DNA from: Leptobrachium leishanense
Lineage: Eukaryota > Chordata > Amphibia > Anura > Megophryidae
Direction: 5' to 3'
DNA length: 64,000 bases
Assembly (NCBI GenBank): GCA_009667805.1
Contig: CM019066.1
Span: 328,705,119 to 328,769,118, forward strand
Of this stretch, positions 42,776 to 57,895 are shown piece by piece. The position numbers were made by a program, and so were the translations under genes. Within the stretch, counting starts at the first letter, position 1. Each line of letters starts with the position of its first letter. Under the pieces are notes generated by a model. The model was not told where the DNA came from. It saw nothing but the letters and a program-made list of their open reading frames with translations, and did no database searches.

Positions 42776-43654
42776 TTAGGGCTCAAAATAATTCTAGCAT
42801 TTATTTATTTTTATTTTTTTTCAAAAAAAATCTAATCTAAATATATTATTATTCGCTTCTTGCAGCTGATATTTTAAAGCGGATTCAAATTAAAAATTTT
42901 GAAAAATGCGGTTGGTCCGAAAATAAGTTGGCGATTAACTTGCCCAAAAAAGCTTCTTTTTGGCCAGCACCATATACATTTGTGCCTTTTATACATGTAT
43001 CTTTGGAAAGTCAGATGTTTAAAAAAGATTTCAGTTTTTTTTTCCCCACCTGAGAATCCATTTATCAAAACCTTTGAGCATTTTTAATATTTTTTGGAAA
43101 CCGACATACCGATGGATTCGAATTGAATCTCTAAAGCCAATATTTCCATTGAAAGTATAGCAGCGAAAGCGGATATTTGATTCAAATTTTTATTGGGAAT
43201 AGATATGCCAATAAACCCATGTTTGGATCTCCCGATCCGATAAATGGCCGAAAATCATTCAAAAAAAGAATTTGATTTTGGGCATCAGGTCGAATTAAAT
43301 TGAACCCTTAGTTGTAAATTGTGAAAATGTTGTTGTTGCGTCAGGCAAAGTTGCCTGTGTGTCATTTGTACTGTCACTGTCGTTTGTATGGGAGGTCTGT
43401 CGATATTGCCATATTTGGAGATCAGGACAAGGGTGGCAGGTCTAGTGAGGGCACACCAGTGATACTACTTTATCACTAGGATGAGATTAAAAACCTTTTA
43501 AGACTTTTACAATTTAAACCTCTAAGGATCATTACTCTTTCAGGGAAAAATTTATGGAGCAGAGTGAGCAGGAGAATCAAGCATCCCTTTATTTATGAAA
43601 TTCATCAACATTTGTTCTAGAAAATGTGTAAAATATTCTGTGGACTAAATTAAT
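42776..43654. other. Unassigned AT-rich sequence
   Basis: At 42880-43300 there are recurring 'gattcaaattaaaaattttg/gattcaaatttttattgggaa' phrases that may be a decayed MITE. No genes recognised. Confidence 0.35.
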
Positions 43655-44235
43655 TAATTTATTTATAAAGGATTTTACCAGGAAGGATACATTGAGATTT
43701 CTCTCGTTTTCAAGTATGTCCTGGGTTCAAGAACATTGAATTGTTACAGTTGTTCCAGAAATACAAAGTAATAAAATGCAAGATATTAAAACCAAAACAC
43801 AAATATACAGATTAGCACAGAAAATATATATGTAGGAAATATACAGGGTTATTCAGAGAGCGGTGAAAAGCAGGAGAATATGTCAAAATAGCCGACTTGG
43901 AAAGTGAGATGAATGGGAGAATTTTTCTGGTTTGGCTATTTTGACCTAGAATTTTCCATTCTCCAGTCATTCTCCTGCTTTTCACCGCTCTCTGAATAAC
44001 CCTTATAGTCACTATGTTACATGTTTACAGGTGCATTCCTTATTGAGGTATGTTAATATGGAGCTCTTAAGGGACTTTAGACTGGGGGAAGAGTTGGTGG
44101 CGTCTGGGAGGTTATTCCATAATTGCGGTGCTCTGTAGGAAAATGAGCATCAAGACACTTTCTTTTTGTATTGTGGTACTGCAAGTACTGGATCGGAAGT
44201 TACAGGATGAGGGAACTGATGGGGGAAGCAGTTTC
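43655..44235 (-). mobile_element. LINE 3' end, copy 5, interrupted by a short MITE
   Basis: It is the same LINE 3' region as 33045-33616 in the same orientation, with RT C-terminal remnants at 44303-44112 (PPSVPSSCNFRSSTC). A 162-bp MITE lies at 43844-44005. Confidence 0.8.
43844..44005. mobile_element. Short palindromic MITE 'M', copy 5
   Basis: CAGGGTTATTCAGAGAGCGG at the left pairs with CCGCTCTCTGAATAACCCT at the right. TA lies at 43842-43843 and 44006-44007, and the empty LINE site has a single TA. The arms extend far inward ('tgaaaagcaggagaat'/'attctcctgcttttca'), giving a foldback. Confidence 0.85.
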
Positions 44236-44968
44236 GTAACATTCCAAGAATGATTGAAGCTGTACTTGAGGCAGGGGCTGCTCCTACACCTTATTGGGAC
44301 CACAATATTGCTTTATTGCTTGAGGTTTGTTCTTTTAACCATCCTATGTACCGACCCATGTGCAACCCTGGCGAGATGAAGCTGAGGATTTGGATTTTTT
44401 ACAGAAAAGTGATCGGGATGGAGAGTTTAGAAATGTACATTTTTTTTTCTCATTTTCAAACAATTCATACCCAACTGTTGCTTATGAGTAGCCCGTTTGC
44501 TGGTAACAAGTCTTTACTCATTATGAAACCTCAAAATAATGTCTGAATTTATTGTCATAATCTCTGTGCAATAGCTCCTTTAAACACTGAACTAGATCTA
44601 TTTTGGAAAATGAAGCATTTGCATGAATATGAAATTAAAATGTTATATAAGCTAGCACAGCCTTAGCAATTCAAGGCTGGATCTTTATTACTGCTCGGAT
44701 TAGCAGGCTAATAGTGATACTGAAAGCGTATCTATGTTTGGCAAAATGGCCAGGCATCACTTTACCTCTGGAACTTTGACAGGCATAGAAATAGCAGCTG
44801 GAATATATTTAGGTGTGTGGATAAATGTGACCTGATAGGGTAAGCATTGCCTGTCTGAGAGCTACACAGTCAAACAATACATTATTCGATGCTCTGAGAT
44901 TTTTTTGTAAGAATAATTTTGTAAACAAAATTTTTAAGAAATTAAAGCTACTGTATATAAAATCTTCC
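44236..44968. other. Unassigned sequence
   Basis: No exon or repeat ends recognised. Confidence 0.35.
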
Positions 44969-45504
44969 ATAGATACTCGAGTATAACGCGACCCGAATAT
45001 AACACGATGGATATAGATTTACTATGGAAATGAAAGAATACTCAAGACTCGAATATAACGCGAGGAACAAAATTTTACAGTACCAGTATACAATGAAAAT
45101 CCTTCCAGGTTCTCTTAACACAGGCTCCCCCTCAGGCCAGGCTGCTCTGCTCTAGAATGATTGCAGTTGTTACGAAGTATGAAGCCGCCGGCCACCCGTC
45201 TTCTTTAGTAGCGATTAGATGGCCGGTGGAGGTGAGCGAGGTGAATGATTGGCTTAAACCGAACATGCCCTCTGGCCGTGATGGATCCCACCTCTCCCGA
45301 TTCTGGGAGTTCCTGAAGTATTTGCAATCATGAGGGAGCCCGCATTCATTTCAGCGAGACTACCATAACCTCCGGGAGACTTGGGATCCAGAGCATTTTT
45401 TTTTCCTCTTACACGCGATGCAGATGTCTCGAATATAACGCGACCCCTCCATTTTTAAGGTAAAATTTTGTCACCAAAATCTAGCGGTATACTCGAGTAT
45501 CTAT
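44969..45504. mobile_element. TIR element with ATAGATACTCGAGTATA ends
   Basis: ATAGATACTCGAGTATA at the left pairs with TATACTCGAGTATCTAT at the right, perfect over 17 bp. The subterminal phrase 'gaatataacgcga' recurs at 44993-45005-like, 45050-45062 and 45430-45442 positions. No transposase; superfamily unknown. Confidence 0.75.
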
Positions 45505-45576
45505 AATTAAAGCAAACGTTTAATCCCTTTTCTCTTACTTTTTGATAGATTCTAGATGCCATGAGAAGGTGTTGTT

Positions 45577-45645
45577 AATTATTATTATTATTATTCTTTA
45601 TTTATAAAGTGCCAGCATATTCCACAGCGCTGTACAATGGATGAC
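45577..45645 (-). mobile_element. Short LINE/SINE tail of the 'gcgctttataaa(taa)n' type
   Basis: TTA repeats are followed by 'ctttatttataaagtgccag' and 'cacagcgctgtacaatgg', the same block as 11483-11560. Confidence 0.7.
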
Positions 45646-45922
45646 AATTAGAGGTCAAAAAGTGTAATTGATAACTTTATTCATACTTCAAATTCTTTTG
45701 GTAAAATGCTGTTCTTGCCACTGACAAATATTCCTTTTGACTATCGGTGGTCTCTCCAGGCAGGAAATTCCCTGCTAACACATATATATTCCTATTTGTA
45801 TAAAAAATCGTTCTCCGCTGATTACTTTGGGTTCACAAATCATTTACTCTTTGGATAGAAATTCAATTACTGCCCATACATAGTGGAAAAAATTACCTCC
45901 CTTTTTCCCCTTAAATAATTAA

Positions 45923-46342
45923 CCTCCCTGACGGTTTTTCCGAGTGTGTCTCGGGGGTTAAATTTCACCACTGAGAGCGGTAACCCCGAGACACGCTCGG
46001 GCTGGATACATCACCTCTCCCTGCGCTCCCTCGCTGATCTCTGCAGTCTCCTCCGGCGATCGCGACCTCATACTTCCTGGATTCCTTCTTGCGAGGAAGG
46101 AACCAGGAAGTATAAGGTCGCGATCACCGGAGGAGGCAGCTGGGGACATCGAGGGAGCGCTGGGAGAGGTGATGTATCCAGCGGCATCCCGAGTGTTGCT
46201 CGGGGTTATTGCCACTTCCAACATAGGAATTTAACCCCGAGCCACACTCGGGATACCGCTAGGGGGGGGGGGGGGGAATAGAGCGCTTTTAGATGCGGTT
46301 TTTCACAAAAATTAGACCACACTCGGGATACCACCAGGGAGG
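45923..46342. mobile_element. piggyBac-type MITE, TTAA flanks
   Basis: It is bounded by TTAA (45919-45922, 46343-46346) with ends CCTCCCTGACGG and ACCACCAGGGAGG. It is closely similar throughout to 14127-14530, including the G run (46263-46275 here). Confidence 0.85.
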
Positions 46343-46346
46343 TTAA

Positions 46347-47259
46347 GCATATACTGCTGACTGTATCTGCCCAATTGTATATATATATTTTTAATTTAGA
46401 AATGTAGAAGTACTTGGAGCTTCTAATGCAATTTGCGTAGTGTATGTAACTTTCACGACGCAAAATTGCATATCTAGTGGAGCTTGAGTACTCTTTAGTA
46501 CACAAGTTACGTAACCGCTTGTGCAGAACAATGGAATAGTGTTGTGCAGGCGCACGTAGCACCGGCCCTCTGCTTTCTCCCAGAAAGGTCACTGCTGACA
46601 GTGTTCGGAGACAGGATTATGTCTGCACGCTTATCACTCCCCGCGCTGGTACCCAGCATGTGGGATATTCAAAATCCCATCTGCCGAGTGACAGCTGTGT
46701 GGGCGGAGGAAACTCCTCCACTTCAAATAGTGCGGCCAGCAAAACAAGGCGGAATCCATTCACTCTGACCACTTTAATTAGCTAAAGTCATTGTGGTGCA
46801 TAGAGTGTCCCATTAAAAAATCCCTATTTAAAAAAGAGCGATCTGCTGCAAACCTGTCTCTGTTCCAATGAGCAAAATAGGATTTCCTATAGGCAGTTCT
46901 TTTGCTCATGGTAGTGGCAATAGCGTGTGACTGCCAAATTGCTCTCAAATGTGTCAGCATATCTGCTTCTTTACGAAGGACCTATTGAATACTTCCAACT
47001 GAATTCCTGAACGTGGCACCCATAGAACAGTGTGAAGGCTCTGGATACAGTTAGAGATATTTAATCATGAGACATTGGATTTTAGGACAAAATGTGATAT
47101 TCCTAGCATGATAAAATATTCCTGGGAAAGTGAACCTGTCGATGTCAGGTTTCATCGCTAGTATTTTATTGATACTGTCGTCTGGTAAACTGTAAATGTA
47201 TTTCTTGTAGAATCTTACACGATATAAATATTTTAGATTTTTGTTCTTTGATAGGAAGA
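46347..47259. other. Unassigned sequence
   Basis: No coding exon or repeat terminus recognised in this part of the dusp10 intron. Confidence 0.35.
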
Positions 47260-47261
47260 TA

Positions 47262-48878
<1,617 letters not shown>

Positions 48879-48880
48879 TA

Positions 48881-50640
<1,760 letters not shown>

Positions 50641-50767
50641 GTGCACGAAGCGTTAAGCATTAAACGTTAACGCGCGTAAAGTAACGCTGGTATTACAATC
50701 CTCGCGCATTTTTTTCATCCGTCAAAAAATAAAGCGCGGAAAAAAGACGTGCAAAAACGCGCGTGCA
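50641..50767 (+). mobile_element. Fragment of MITE family 'F'
   Basis: It shares 'aacgctggtattacaatcct' and 'catccgtcaaaaaataa' with the elements at 50939-51652 and, reversed, 52865-53543. It abuts repeat X copy 3. Confidence 0.6.
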
Positions 50768-50897
50768 TTCCCATTATACCGTGTGAAACAAAACACAGAG
50801 GCTTTGGTTTCTTATTAATGGCCATTATAAGATTAAGCTCGCCCGCCAGCGTCAAGGCACCTCTATGAGGGCGAGTCCTATCCAAAAATGAAGCTAC
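50768..50897. mobile_element. Interspersed repeat 'X', copy 3 (partial)
   Basis: It contains 'cattcccattataccgtgtg' through 'gagtcctatccaaaaatgaa'. This copy lacks the Helitron and shows the uninterrupted target 'gtcctatccaaaaatg'. Confidence 0.75.
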
Positions 50898-50938
50898 AAA
50901 GCTGGTGCTAACTTAACCAGAGCTGTTGTAAACTTAAC

Positions 50939-51652
50939 GGGCCCTATTACATTCTTCACGCAAAAAGGCACGTGCAGCGCGTGAATCTTTGCGCGAATCG
51001 TTAAATGTTAACGCACGTAAATCAACGCTGGTATTACAATCCTCGCACATTTTTTCATCCGTCCAAAAATAACGCGCGTAAAAAAGAGGCGCATTAACGT
51101 TGCGCACAGAAATTGGTGTGCCGACTGTTTTTTTTACGCGATTCAGCCAATCAGAATTAAGAACCACAATTGTCTCCCGTTAGGTTTTTTGCCTGCCAAA
51201 AATCAATCTGCATATATATGCTGCAGCAACATTAAAAACACGCACAACTTCTCAATTTTATTGTTTGGGTATGTGTAGAATGTGTAACTATACGTTGCTG
51301 CGTATTTTTTTTCGGGCTGGTGTATTTGGGTTCGTCCAGGTCGTTAAAATTTGCCATTAACACCAGCTTTCCAAAGACATTAAAATTATGAGCGCAAGTG
51401 TTGTCCGTTAAAATTTGCGCATCGATTGTAATACCATCCGCGTACCAGCGCACAAACGCATTTGCGCTCACAATGTTTAGTATAGGACGCCGCAGTACAG
51501 TACGCTCGCAAAGGGTTCACCCACGTTAGACGTTAACGTGCATTTTTTGCGCGGACATTATAATACGACGTTCAGCGCAAAGGGTTTTGCCTCTCGCGTT
51601 AATGCGTTTTTGCGCACGCGTTAAGATTTGCGTTGGGAATGTAATAGAGCCT
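50939..51652 (+). mobile_element. MITE family 'F', + copy
   Basis: Its ends are GGGCCCTATTACATTC at the left and GAATGTAATAGAGCC at the right, inverted with one or two differences. The subterminal regions are dense in 'gcgttaa/ttaacgc' and 'gcgcaaa' phrases. It has a near-identical partner in reverse at 52865-53543. No transposase. Target duplication not resolved. Confidence 0.75.
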
Positions 51653-52116
51653 TGAATTTTGACACCATTTTTCATAGTGATTCTAGTTGGCCTGTTTCAC
51701 ACTATAGAACTGTCGGCTTGCATTATCAGTTCTTGCATTTGTACACCTTCCCTATATTTGTCCTTATGTATTAAAACCTCATTTGAATCACTTGTTGATT
51801 TTCTTGAAGCACTGGGTCTTTAGTGCCTGTATATAATTGGTTGTTTCCCAAATAAACCAATGATCTGAAAATGACCTCTTTTGAAACTTCAAAAAAAAAG
51901 TCTTGTTATCTATATTCCATTGGTATTAACATAATTGCCCCAAGACAGATATACAAGGACATCTTTGATGATCAATGTCCATGGTCAGCCTAAACTTAAA
52001 GATTCCACATATCTCCTGGTGGTCCAGGTGGTCTATGTTGAGGATCTCCTCACTCTGTACAGGGAGCTGATACTAAGCATTGTGCCACATGGATTTCAGT
52101 TCCTGCAGATAGAATG
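51653..52116. other. Unassigned intronic sequence
   Basis: No coding or repeat features recognised. Confidence 0.4.
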
Positions 52117-52120
52117 TTAA

Positions 52121-52194
52121 CCCCTTTAAGGACCAATGACTTCATTTTTACATCATAAATGCATTGACTTTAAAGACCATTGGTCCTTAAGGGG
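52121..52194. mobile_element. 74-bp piggyBac-type palindromic MITE
   Basis: TTAA lies at both ends (52117-52120 and 52195-52198). CCCCTTTAAGGACCAATGAC pairs with CATTGGTCCTTAAGGGG. It is almost all arm with a short AT-rich loop. Confidence 0.8.
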
Positions 52195-52292
52195 TTAAGC
52201 TATGAAGTGGAGCCCCCTAAATTCTACATATTTTTCTTTAAAAATGGATAGCTCTCTCTAAAAAAACAATAGCCATTTGTACTAATATATAG

Positions 52293-52675
52293 TACAGCTT
52301 GGAAAAAAGACGAGACAGAGGAGATATGATAGAAACATTTAAATACGTAAAGGGAATCCACAAGGTAGAGGAAGGGAGTATATTTAAACGGAAACAAAGT
52401 AGCAAAACAAGAGGACATAGTCTTAGATTAGAGGGGCAAAGGTTTAAAAGTAACATCAGGAAGCATTATTTTACTGAGAGGGTGGTGGATACATGGAACA
52501 GTCTTCCAGTAGAAGTGGTAGAGGCCAAAACAGTAATTGAATTTAAGCAGGCATGGGATAGGCATAAGGCTATCCTAAACAAAAGATAAATCCAGGTAAA
52601 GTATCCATGTAATTGGGCAGACTAGATGGGCTGAAAGGTTCTTATCTGCCGACATTTTTCTATGTTTCTATGTTT
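52293..52675 (+). mobile_element. 5'-truncated CR1, 3' end only
   Basis: It contains the last ~97 codons of CR1 ORF2 (SLEKRRDRGDMIETFKYVKG to RHKAILNKR, stop at 52589) and the 3' UTR ending in TTTCTATG-type repeats. It is the same family as 14700-24535 and very similar to it. The reading frame of the fragment is intact but has no promoter or start of its own. Confidence 0.9.
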
Positions 52676-52864
52676 ACTACATTAAATGCTTCCGTACACG
52701 GGCTTTGACCCAAAGGAGGGTCCAAATCAGTAATTTTTGTCCCCAATGCACACATTTTACAGATCATTAACTCTCGTCCCAATCTACAGAGTTCATTAGG
52801 CGTTCCCCAATATTTGTAGATTTTCTTCATCATCTGGTACAAGCACCCTTAATGAACCATCATT

Positions 52865-53543
52865 GGCCACTATTACACTCTTCGCGCACAATTTTGCCCG
52901 TGTGCAAAAACGCATTAACGCGAGGCGAAAAACCCTTTGCGCTGAACGTCGTATTACGACGTTTGCGGACACGATGTGCGTTAATGTCTAACGCGAGTGA
53001 CCCTGCGCGAACGCAAGTTCGTGCGCGCATCCCATACTTAACATTGTGAGCGCAAATGCGTTTGTGCGCTGGTACGTGGATGGTATTACAATCGATGCTC
53101 AACTTTTTACGAACGACGTTTGCGCGCATAATTTTAACGTCTTTTAGAAGCTGGCGGCGGTAACTGCAAATCTGAACGCCCTGGCCGAAACCAAATACAC
53201 CAGCTCAAAAAAAAAATACAGCACAGTATAGTTACACATTCTACACATACCCAAACAATAAAATGCGAGTTTTTATTATTGCTGCAGCATATATACTCAG
53301 ATTGATTTTGACAGGTGCAAAAACTTAACGGGAGACAATTGTGGTTCTTAATTCTGATTGGCTGAATCACGTGATAAAACAGTCTGCCCACCGATTTCTG
53401 CGCGCATTTATATCTTCGGACGGATGAAAAAATGCGCTTGGATTTTAATACCAGCGTTAATTTACGCACGTTAACGTTTATCGCTGCGAGCAAAAAATAT
53501 TGTGCCGCGTGAGCTTTTTTGCGCAAGGAATGTAATAGAACCC
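52865..53543 (-). mobile_element. MITE family 'F', - copy
   Basis: It begins GGCCACTATTACACTC and ends GGAATGTAATAGAACCC. Internal blocks ('cacattctacacatacccaa', 'acgggagacaattgtggttc') are the reverse complement of those in 50939-51652. The two copies therefore form an inverted pair about 1.2 kb apart. Confidence 0.75.
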
Positions 53544-54364
53544 ATTGTGTCTTAAATGATACATATCATTTTGTAGTGAGAGGATTCTGCGAATCCATTT
53601 TCACTTTGACCCAGTGTATTGAAGAATAACCTTAAGTACTATTCAATAGGTTTCCGGTGGAGCTAAAAGCTGACTAATATATCAAGTGCATACATTTTAC
53701 TGAGAATAATGGAAATGTTCTGTTTTGTAAAACCTATCAATTTGAAGCTCTGTTGGGTTTAATTGAAATTATGTTTGGTATTTAATTGTTTTTATTCCGT
53801 TGCATTTATTTATAGTAGATTTTGACAAAATTATACGGGGATTTGTTCAAATCAGATTTTAAGGTTTCGATAGAAAAATAGCCTAAAAATGAAAGTAATC
53901 TCATGCTGATCCAGATGTCTTTATACAAAATGTCAAGTTCCATTTCGAGGAGAGAATATCTTTTGACAAGTTGCCATAATAGGTCTCGTTATAGCAAATC
54001 ATTAGTTCTAATAAGTGCTCGTATAGCGTTTGAAAGAATCAGAGGTTTTTCCGAAACGAGCTTGCAAAACAATTATTTTATTCCTTACAACACAAGCTGT
54101 TAAATGGGAAACTGAAATTGTGGCACCCATCAAGAAAAATAACTGTCATAAAGAGGTCTTTAAAAAAACACAACTGAATTATAGCTTCTAAAACAAACTC
54201 CTGCCCTGAAATTTAACATCGGTTCATTTTATTATAAGAAACAAATTTGCTTTCAAAATGGGAACTGGAGTTTAAGATAAATGTTATTTATTACGTAACA
54301 GTCAGTTACTGTATATTTGGCCTGTATTGCATGTTCAGACCTTAATACCATAAATCATAACAGG
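53544..54364. other. Unassigned intronic sequence
   Basis: AT-rich. No exon or element ends recognised. Confidence 0.4.
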
Positions 54365-54368
54365 TTAA

Positions 54369-55431
54369 CCCCTTAAGGGCCGCTGACGTACCCTGTACGT
54401 CCTGTCCTTGGGTCTCCCTTAGACCCGCGGACGTACAGGGTATGTCAGCGGCACCTAATCCCCCTCCCGCCCGATACTCACCTCCCTCGCTGGATCCCTC
54501 GGCGATCTGGCAGGGAGGAAGCCTGCCCATGTGATTTACATGGGCAGGCGAGGCTGATGACGTCGCCACGCTGCGTGGTGATGTCATCAGCAGGCGTCCC
54601 CATGCAAAGCAATGGAGGGGAGGGGGGCTCCTTTGGAGCCCTCTATCTCCCCAACCATTGCAGCTAGGGAGATGCTTTTTACACCGCTGAAAAGGGGAGA
54701 GTCTCCTCTTTTCAGAGGTGTATAGCATTAACACACCATATGTGTGAGGATGTCAGTGGGCCAGTTAACCATCTAGCTGCCATGTAGAGATAAGGGATCC
54801 TAAGGATCCCTTTATCTCCCGATCCAACTAGATGGTCATATTTGACATCATTTGAAAGGCCTGATTATGGCCTTTCAAATGATACCAAACATGACCAGGT
54901 TTGGTTTAAAATAAATAAATAAATAATAAAAAAATGTTTTTTTTTTAAAAGTTTTTTTTGTCTGGGGGGGTTTAATTAAATAGGACCTAGGCTGTCATCT
55001 AAAAATAATTAGCACAAAATGGTCAGAATGAGCGCAGCGCACATAGGTGAACTGTCTCAGCAGTGAAGGGGTTAAAAAGCAAACGCATGTAAAAATTGGG
55101 TATTTCTAGTCTCGGGACAAAATTTTGAACCTATTTAGCCGGGGTCTTTTTGGGTGGTTGTAGATTTTGGGGATTAAATTTGAAAAAGTGTGTTTTTACC
55201 ATTTTTTTCCTCTTATTTCATATTTTTTTTATAGTAAATTATTCGATATGATGGAAATAATGGTATTTCTAGAAAGTCCATTTAATGGCGGGAAAAACTG
55301 TGTATAATATGTGTGGGTTGAATAAACGAGTAAGAGGAAAATTTGACCTAAACACTAACAGCGCAGAAACGTAAAAACAGCAGCGGTCACTAAAAGACGG
55401 ATTTGTGTAAAACCGCCTGGTCACTAAGGGG
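54369..55431. mobile_element. Composite piggyBac-type element
   Basis: TTAA lies at 54365-54368 and 55432-55435, with a third TTAA at 55072-55075. The end of the first part (TCAGCAGTGAAGGGG) matches the right end of 28047-29251. The second part (55076-55431, ending TGGTCACTAAGGGG) is the reverse complement of 40713-41075. It may be two adjacent elements sharing a TTAA, or one element whose internal TTAA marks an older end. Confidence 0.75.
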
Positions 55432-55639
55432 TTAATAGATGTTTACTCCAGTTGTGAAGAATGAGAAATGCTAAAATAATGCATTAGTTACACTTTAACG
55501 AAAAGCATTAGATTTTAGTCGACTAAAACTAGACTAAAATTAAAACAATTCAGATGACTAAAATTAAATGCTTGTTTAGTGAAAAGACTCAGACTAAAAC
55601 TAAATCAAAACTTTACTGTCAAAATTAACACTGTTATAA

Positions 55640-56425
55640 AGTAAATGGCATAAGCCTACCACAACAACAATGTACTACACCCCGGCGGGTCCTACACTAT
55701 GCCAACCAACCTAGTGACTGTTTATTGTGGTCTACCTAAATACTTGAGACAAGTAATTGGGCTTATGCAGTACATGATCACATGGATGAGGTTATTGTTG
55801 CCAAAGGAGGATCAACTAACTATTCAACCCAAGTGTTCCAACAGCACTGTGAATGTTTAATGGGGTTTGTTCAATAAAGGCATGGAAGATTGCAGCTGCT
55901 TGTGTGTTGTTAGCTAAGCATATTGTGTTTGTATATACTTATGAATTTGAAGATGCAATGACATTTTATGACACAAAGCCAACTAATTCCAAAGAGTTTA
56001 CATACTTTTTTTTATGCCAGTTTAGATAGGTTGATCAAACAATAGATAGTATTTACAAGGGAACATTATCAATGACTCCTTACAGATATCAGCAAACATT
56101 TGTTTTATCTGTAATATCTCTCTATTCCCTTTCCTAATCAAAATCTCCCTTGTAAAGATTTGTATTTGGAAATTCACAGCTTTGGACATTTGACACTGGA
56201 TTTGGGAATAAATAAATAATGGAGATTTTGTTAATAGAGATGATCATATATTGCATAAGCATGCCATAAGGCCAATGTACTCCACCCTGGCAGGCCCTAC
56301 CTATGCCAGCTTGGGACCAGTAAATGGGCTTATGCAATATATGATCATATGGTTGAGGTTACTTTTGCCAAAAGATGATCAACTAGCTATTCAATCAAAG
56401 TGTTCCAACAGCACTGTGACTGTTT
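55640..56425 (+). mobile_element. Duplicated remnants of a Tc1-like element
   Basis: Two related segments (about 55640-56018 and 56240-56425) contain a decayed transposase C-terminus (EVIVAKGGSTNYS near 55790) and the inner repeat phrase 'tgttccaacagcactgtgaa'. The first also keeps an outer repeat-like 'gagtttacatactttttttt' (55995-56014). Compare 38140-38642. No intact terminus. Confidence 0.65.
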
Positions 56426-56971
56426 AGACATTTGACACAGGTTTTCCTGAAGTATCCACTCAGTTAAAAAATATATAGCTAGTGTTAAATAAAGTGCATA
56501 TATATCCTTACATATTCAAATATTTAAAGTGGTTTTAGAAGAAGAGCTTGGATTGATTCATTTTGCATTTGCAATTATTTGCAGAACGTAGATGAATAAT
56601 ACCACAATCATGGAACACTAATCGTCATGACCTCTTATGCTTATTAGCTTATTTAGGGAGGGTCATAGCAACAGGAGATAGACTGTTGTCACTTCCTTCC
56701 AACCGTGACCCACTTTACAACTCTTCAAGGAAGAAGTCTTGCCATCATGTTGAAGGCTGCCAATCAGAGGCTACGATTATCATCTTCTGTGTTTTGATAA
56801 AAAAACTAGATCAACATCCAGTCGTATATTAACGAATAAAAACATAGGGAATATAGCTAAAAAGTATTAAAAAACATAGGGTAATATTCCCACAAACACC
56901 ATGTGATACATGAATAGTAAACGCTCAAAAGGCTATAACAATGTATGTCCCATCAGTCTTAAATTTCAAAT
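56426..56971. other. Unassigned intronic sequence
   Basis: No coding or repeat features recognised. Confidence 0.4.
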
Positions 56972-57345
56972 GAACTCCTGTCCACCTGACCCCGCCATCG
57001 GTTGCAAACGCAACACAATAAAAAAGGCAGCAATAAAATAAGTAAAAAATGTATTACATACACTTAAAAATATAACAATACAGCAGGCATAAGATCCAAA
57101 TAGGGGTGTATGTAAATGGCTCAACGCGTTTCGTCCCATTAGGGACTTCCTCGGGAGCGAATAGAAGGAAGTCCCTAATGGGACGAAACGCGTTGAGCCA
57201 TTTACATCCACCCCTATTTGGATCTTATGCCTGCTGTATTGTTAGATTTTTAAGTGTAAGTAATAAATTTTTTACTTATTTTTTTACTGCATTTTTTATT
57301 GTGTTGCCTTTGCAACCGATGGCGGGGTCAGGTGGACATGAGTTC
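56972..57345. repeat. 374-bp palindrome (foldback)
   Basis: The left arm (56972-57153) pairs with the right arm (57164-57345) around 'agcgaatag'. The inner parts pair almost perfectly ('tggctcaacgcgtttcgtcc' with 'ggacgaaacgcgttgagcca'). Outer parts have a few indels in A/T runs. It is probably a foldback MITE. It lies about 285 bp upstream of the last dusp10 exon. Confidence 0.9.
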
Positions 57346-57562
57346 TGTCGTATATTAACCTAATTTGACTAATTGCTTTTAATGGTAGTTAAGCATTACA
57401 GTTTTGTAACTTTTTAATGTAGAGTTTCACTTTTAATAGTTTCTCTTATAATAATACCTTATTTCTCTAATTACTACAATAAACTGATCCACAAGTTAGA
57501 AAATAATCTCAATTTTACATTCCCAGTTATATTACCTTTATGCTTTATAACTGTTTACTTGA

Positions 57563-57895
<333 letters not shown>

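Noticed and set aside
46784..47051. Short minus-strand frame of about 60 codons as a gene
   Set aside because: No homology was recognised, no splice or promoter context was seen, and the length is expected by chance in this base composition.
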